DNA from: Chloroflexota bacterium
GTDB lineage: Bacteria > Chloroflexota > Dehalococcoidia > DSTF01 > JACRBR01
Direction: 5' to 3'
Length of the DNA: 8,399 nucleotides
NCBI GenBank assembly: GCA_016213125.1
Contig: JACRBR010000247.1
Location: forward strand, 1 to 8,399
The notes under the pieces: model-generated
Told to the model about the DNA's origin: nothing
Databases searched by the model: none
What the model saw: only the letters and a program-made list of their open reading frames with translations
Program-made: the position numbers and the translations under genes
Shown here: piece by piece, positions 5,651 through 8,399 of the stretch
How the letters are laid out: each line of letters begins with the position of its first letter
How positions within the stretch are numbered: the first letter of the stretch is position 1

Positions 5651-8399
5651 ATGAACGAACAGCAGGCGGGATCGCGCACACAGATCGTCACTGCCGAAGT
5701 GGCGCTGCGCGCCGTGGTGGAGCAGGTCGCGCGCGCGTCCGGCGGCGAGTTCTACCGGCGGCTTGCCGCCGCGCTCGGCGGAGTGTTCGGCGCCTGCTAC
5801 GCGGGAATCGGCGAGATCGCCGCTGGCGGCGCCCGCGTCTCCATGCTTGGCTCATGGACGCGGCAGGATGCCACCTCACCCAGCGAGTTCACCCTTGCCG
5901 GGACGCCCGCCGCCGACATCGCCCTGGGCCGCACCACGTACCACCCTGACCGCGTCCGCCGTAACTTTCCGTCGGACCAGCGGCTGCAACGCCTCTTCGC
6001 GGAAAGCTACCTCGGCGTGCCGATTACTGATGCCCGCGGCGACGTCCTGGGCCTCATCGAGTTGGTCGCCGACGGGCCGCTCCCCAACGTCGAGGCCGCC
6101 ACCTCGATCCTCATGGCCATGGCCGAGCGCGCCGTCGTGGAGTTGGAGCGCGACCAGGCCGAGGCGGCGCTCCGAGATAGCGAGATGCGGTATCGCGCCC
6201 TGATCGAGGACTCGTTCCACCTGGTCGCAGAGGTCGTCGATGAGCGCTACGTCTACGTCAGCTCCGGGTACACCGATGCACTGGGCTATGCGCCCGAGGA
6301 ACTCCTGGGCGGCAGTATCTTCGACCTGATCCACGCGGAAGAGCGCCGGCCGACGGCGGGCGAACTGCAGGCGATGCTCGCGCAGCGGCGGGCCGCCCGG
6401 TTCACGGTGCGCATGCAACACCGCGAAGGCTCGTGGCGCTGGATCGAGTGCACGGCACGGGCCTTTCGCGCCAGCAGCGGCGAATATCGCACCACCCTGT
6501 TCTCGCGAGACATTACCGACAGGCGGTTCGCCGAGGAGACGCTGCGCGAAAGCGAGGAGCTGTTCCGGACGCTGATCAAGGACCTCCGCGTCGGCGTGGT
6601 CCTCCACGACGCGGACGCGCGGGTGCTCGTCTGCAACGATGCCGCGCTCACCCTGCTGGGCCTCACGGAGGAACAGATCCTGGGCCGGACCTCGTACGAC
6701 GATGACTGGAATCCAACCCATGAGGACGGCACCGTCATTCCGCCACACGAGCGGCCCGTGCCGCTGGCGATAGCGACCGGGAAGCCCGTCCGAGACATGG
6801 TCTATGGCGTGCACCGGGAGTCAACGCAGGATGTGGCATGGGTCCTGGCGAGCGCAGAGCCCCAGTTCGACAGCAACGGCGCCGTCCACCGCGTGATCTG
6901 CTCGATCATCGACATCACCGCCAGGCTCGCGGCCGAGCGGGAGCTGCGCGAGAGCGAGAGCCGGTTCCGGTTCCTCGCCGAGAACAGCACCGACGTCATC
7001 GCCCGCTACGACAGGGAGGGCGTCTGCATCTGGGTGTCGCCCTCCGTGAAGGCGGCGGCAGGATACGAGCCGGAAGAAGTCATCGGGCATTCACTGACGG
7101 AGTTCTTCCAGGACAACACCAGCCTGCTCGATTACGCGTTGAGCGAGGTTGAGGCGGGCCGCGAGGCGTTTCGGACGACGTTCCCCCTGCGGCACAAAGA
7201 TGGCCGGACGGTATGGATGGAGGCCATCAACCGGGTCATCCGTGACCCGGCCACGGGCGAGATCGTCGAGATCCACGCGTCGTCCCGCGATGTAACCACC
7301 CGCAAGGCCGCGGAGGACGAGCTCCGCGAGAGCGAGGCCCGCTTCCGCCTCCTGGCCGAAAACTCGACCGACATCATTGGCCGCTACACGCCGGAGGGCG
7401 CCTGCATCTGGATCTCGCCTTCCATCAAGGTCGTCACCGGCCTCGATCCGGAGATGGCCGTCGGCCAGGTCCCCGGCGACCACATCCACCCGGACGACCG
7501 TGAGGGCCGGCTGGACGTCATGCGGGCGCTCGTCGCGGGCCAGGATCAGGCGACGCAGACCTTCCGTTTCCGGCACGTCGACGGCCACTACATCTGGCTG
7601 GAGGCCCACGTCAGGGCCATCCGCGACGCCGAAGGCAACCTCATCGAGATCCAGACGTCCTCCCGCGACGTGACGGCGCGCAAGCATGCGGAGGACGAGC
7701 TGCGCGAGAGCGAAGCGCGGTTCCGCCTGCTGGCCGAGAACGCGACGGACATGATCGCCCGCTTCGCCCCGGACGGCCGGTGCACGTGGGTCTCGCCCTC
7801 GGCGGAGGCCATCACCGGCCTCACCCCCGACGAAGTGATGCGCACCGCGCCCGATGCCCGCATCCATCCGGAAGACGCCCCCGCCGTCTGGGATGCGTTC
7901 ACGGCGATGGTCGAAGGCCAGGCCACGCGCCGCGCGACCTTCAGGTACCTCCACAGGGACGGTCACTACATCTGGCTCGAGGCCGACGGGCGCGCGATTC
8001 GCGACGGCTCCGGCCGCGTCGTTGAGATCCACTCCTCAACCCGTGACGTCACGGCGCGAATGGTCGCCGACGACGAGCTTCGCGAGAGCGAGTCCCGCTT
8101 CCGGCTGATCGCCGAGAACGCGTCCGACATGATCGGCAGATACACACCGGACAGCGTCTGCCTGTGGGTGTCGCCGTCGGTGACGTCAATCCTGGGATAC
8201 GAGCCCTCCGAGCTCATTGGCACGAACGTGCGCGAGGGGATACATCCCGAGGATCTGCAGCGCATCACCGATCTCCCCGACAATTGGCAGCGGCCGGACA
8301 CCACGACCAAGACGTTGCGATACCGGCACAAGGACGGGCATTACATCTGGGTCGAATCGACGAGCAAGGCCGTCCGTGACCCGCTGACGGGCGAGATCA
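5651..8399 (+). CDS. GAF / multi-PAS sensory protein, 3' end missing
   Basis: One uninterrupted frame from ATG 5651 (GGGGG at 5642-5646 as a possible ribosome site) to the window edge gives 916 residues. Residues about 15-165 look like a GAF domain (YRRLAAALGGVFGACYAGIGEI; YLGVPITDARGDVLGLIEL). Six PAS units follow, beginning at about 173, 297, 431, 557, 683 and 809; the last is cut. Most units open with a (D/E)(E/T)LRESExxFR linker helix, and the complete ones close with a PAC-type segment such as SRDVTARK. PAS1 and PAS2 are divergent (124 and 134 residues); units 3 to 5 are 126 residues each and share CxWxSPS. No signal peptide or membrane helix is seen, so sensing is probably cytoplasmic. 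The output domain lies beyond the window: a histidine kinase is likeliest, a GGDEF/EAL enzyme possible. Ligands (haem, flavin or small molecules) cannot be assigned. Confidence 0.9.
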   Translation, partial: MNEQQAGSRTQIVTAEVALRAVVEQVARASGGEFYRRLAAALGGVFGACYAGIGEIAAGGARVSMLGSWTRQDATSPSEFTLAGTPAADIALGRTTYHPDRVRRNFPSDQRLQRLFAESYLGVPITDARGDVLGLIELVADGPLPNVEAATSILMAMAERAVVELERDQAEAALRDSEMRYRALIEDSFHLVAEVVDERYVYVSSGYTDALGYAPEELLGGSIFDLIHAEERRPTAGELQAMLAQRRAARFTVRMQHREGSWRWIECTARAFRASSGEYRTTLFSRDITDRRFAEETLRESEELFRTLIKDLRVGVVLHDADARVLVCNDAALTLLGLTEEQILGRTSYDDDWNPTHEDGTVIPPHERPVPLAIATGKPVRDMVYGVHRESTQDVAWVLASAEPQFDSNGAVHRVICSIIDITARLAAERELRESESRFRFLAENSTDVIARYDREGVCIWVSPSVKAAAGYEPEEVIGHSLTEFFQDNTSLLDYALSEVEAGREAFRTTFPLRHKDGRTVWMEAINRVIRDPATGEIVEIHASSRDVTTRKAAEDELRESEARFRLLAENSTDIIGRYTPEGACIWISPSIKVVTGLDPEMAVGQVPGDHIHPDDREGRLDVMRALVAGQDQATQTFRFRHVDGHYIWLEAHVRAIRDAEGNLIEIQTSSRDVTARKHAEDELRESEARFRLLAENATDMIARFAPDGRCTWVSPSAEAITGLTPDEVMRTAPDARIHPEDAPAVWDAFTAMVEGQATRRATFRYLHRDGHYIWLEADGRAIRDGSGRVVEIHSSTRDVTARMVADDELRESESRFRLIAENASDMIGRYTPDSVCLWVSPSVTSILGYEPSELIGTNVREGIHPEDLQRITDLPDNWQRPDTTTKTLRYRHKDGHYIWVESTSKAVRDPLTGEI
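6941..8399 (+). repeat. Tandem PAS-coding repeats with a 378-base period
   Basis: The linker segment that reads GAGCTGCGCGAGAGCG, or a one- to two-base variant of it, begins at 6941, 7319, 7697 and 8075, exactly 378 bases (126 codons) apart. The following stretch coding for xRFRxLAEN and the stretch coding for DGHYIWLE are also similar at the DNA level between copies, while the middle of each unit has diverged. This fits internal gene duplication without later indels. More divergent related units begin at 6167 and 6539. The fourth copy is cut by the window edge, so the total number is unknown. Confidence 0.85.

Noticed and set aside
5386..5691. N-terminal extension of citrate synthase, about 102 residues upstream of the chosen ATG.
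   Set aside because: It has no family resemblance, extends past the normal protein length, and would ignore an ideal GGAGG 7 bases before the ATG at 5385. It would also overlap the start of the sensor gene.
5527..5949. A 140-codon plus-strand open frame across the gltA/sensor gap.
   Set aside because: It is Arg-rich, overlaps the start of the PAS gene in a different frame, and has no ribosome site or domain; it is a compositional shadow.
5876..8032. Two long minus-strand open frames opposite the PAS gene (5876-6814 and 7091-8032).
   Set aside because: They are mirror shadows of the PAS units: the plus-strand frame is continuous for 916 codons with repeated PAS motifs, while the antisense translations look like GC-driven, repeat-derived sequence.

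Overview
The window is strongly GC-rich, with third codon positions almost all G or C in most genes. Together with the gene content (NUDIX hydrolase, DUF1232 protein, HicB-like/DinB-like two-domain protein, YciI/DGPF protein, GAF/multi-PAS sensor), this suggests an environmental bacterium of a high-GC phylum such as Gemmatimonadota, Chloroflexota, Acidobacteriota or Actinomycetota. Nothing seen decides between these. No rRNA, tRNA, CRISPR array, transposase or phage gene is visible.

Layout. Positions 1-439 hold the 3' end of a membrane protein gene on the + strand; its stop codon overlaps the stop of a convergent NUDIX hydrolase gene (436-933, -). The short gap at 934-1048 is a purine-rich tract with a four-copy heptanucleotide repeat. 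A tight + strand operon follows: a small DUF1232 membrane protein (1049-1474) and, through a 4-bp ATGA overlap, a HicB-like plus DinB-like protein (1471-2190). After 70 bases comes a short-chain dehydrogenase (2261-3112). This converges on a YciI/DGPF protein (3146-3496, -) through a short gap that holds an inverted repeat spanning both stop codons.

A compact toxin-antitoxin-like pair lies at 3671-4088 (+): a 63-aa unrecognised protein overlapped by a RelE/ParE-like protein. It has a clear TACAAT -10 element and codon use unlike its neighbours, so it may have been acquired by transfer. Its last gene converges on a complete type II citrate synthase (gltA, 4096-5385, -).

A 265-base divergent region with several inverted repeats separates gltA from a very large sensory gene (5651 to the end of the window, +). 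The visible 916 residues are a GAF-like domain followed by six PAS units, the sixth cut by the window edge. The last four unit starts are spaced exactly 378 bases apart. The output domain (histidine kinase, diguanylate cyclase or other) lies beyond the window.

The genes look like a chromosomal housekeeping and accessory mix, not one pathway. I found no clearly new multi-gene system. The items most worth a second look are the PAS tandem array, the HicB-DinB protein without a HicA partner, the atypical toxin-antitoxin pair and the heptad repeat.
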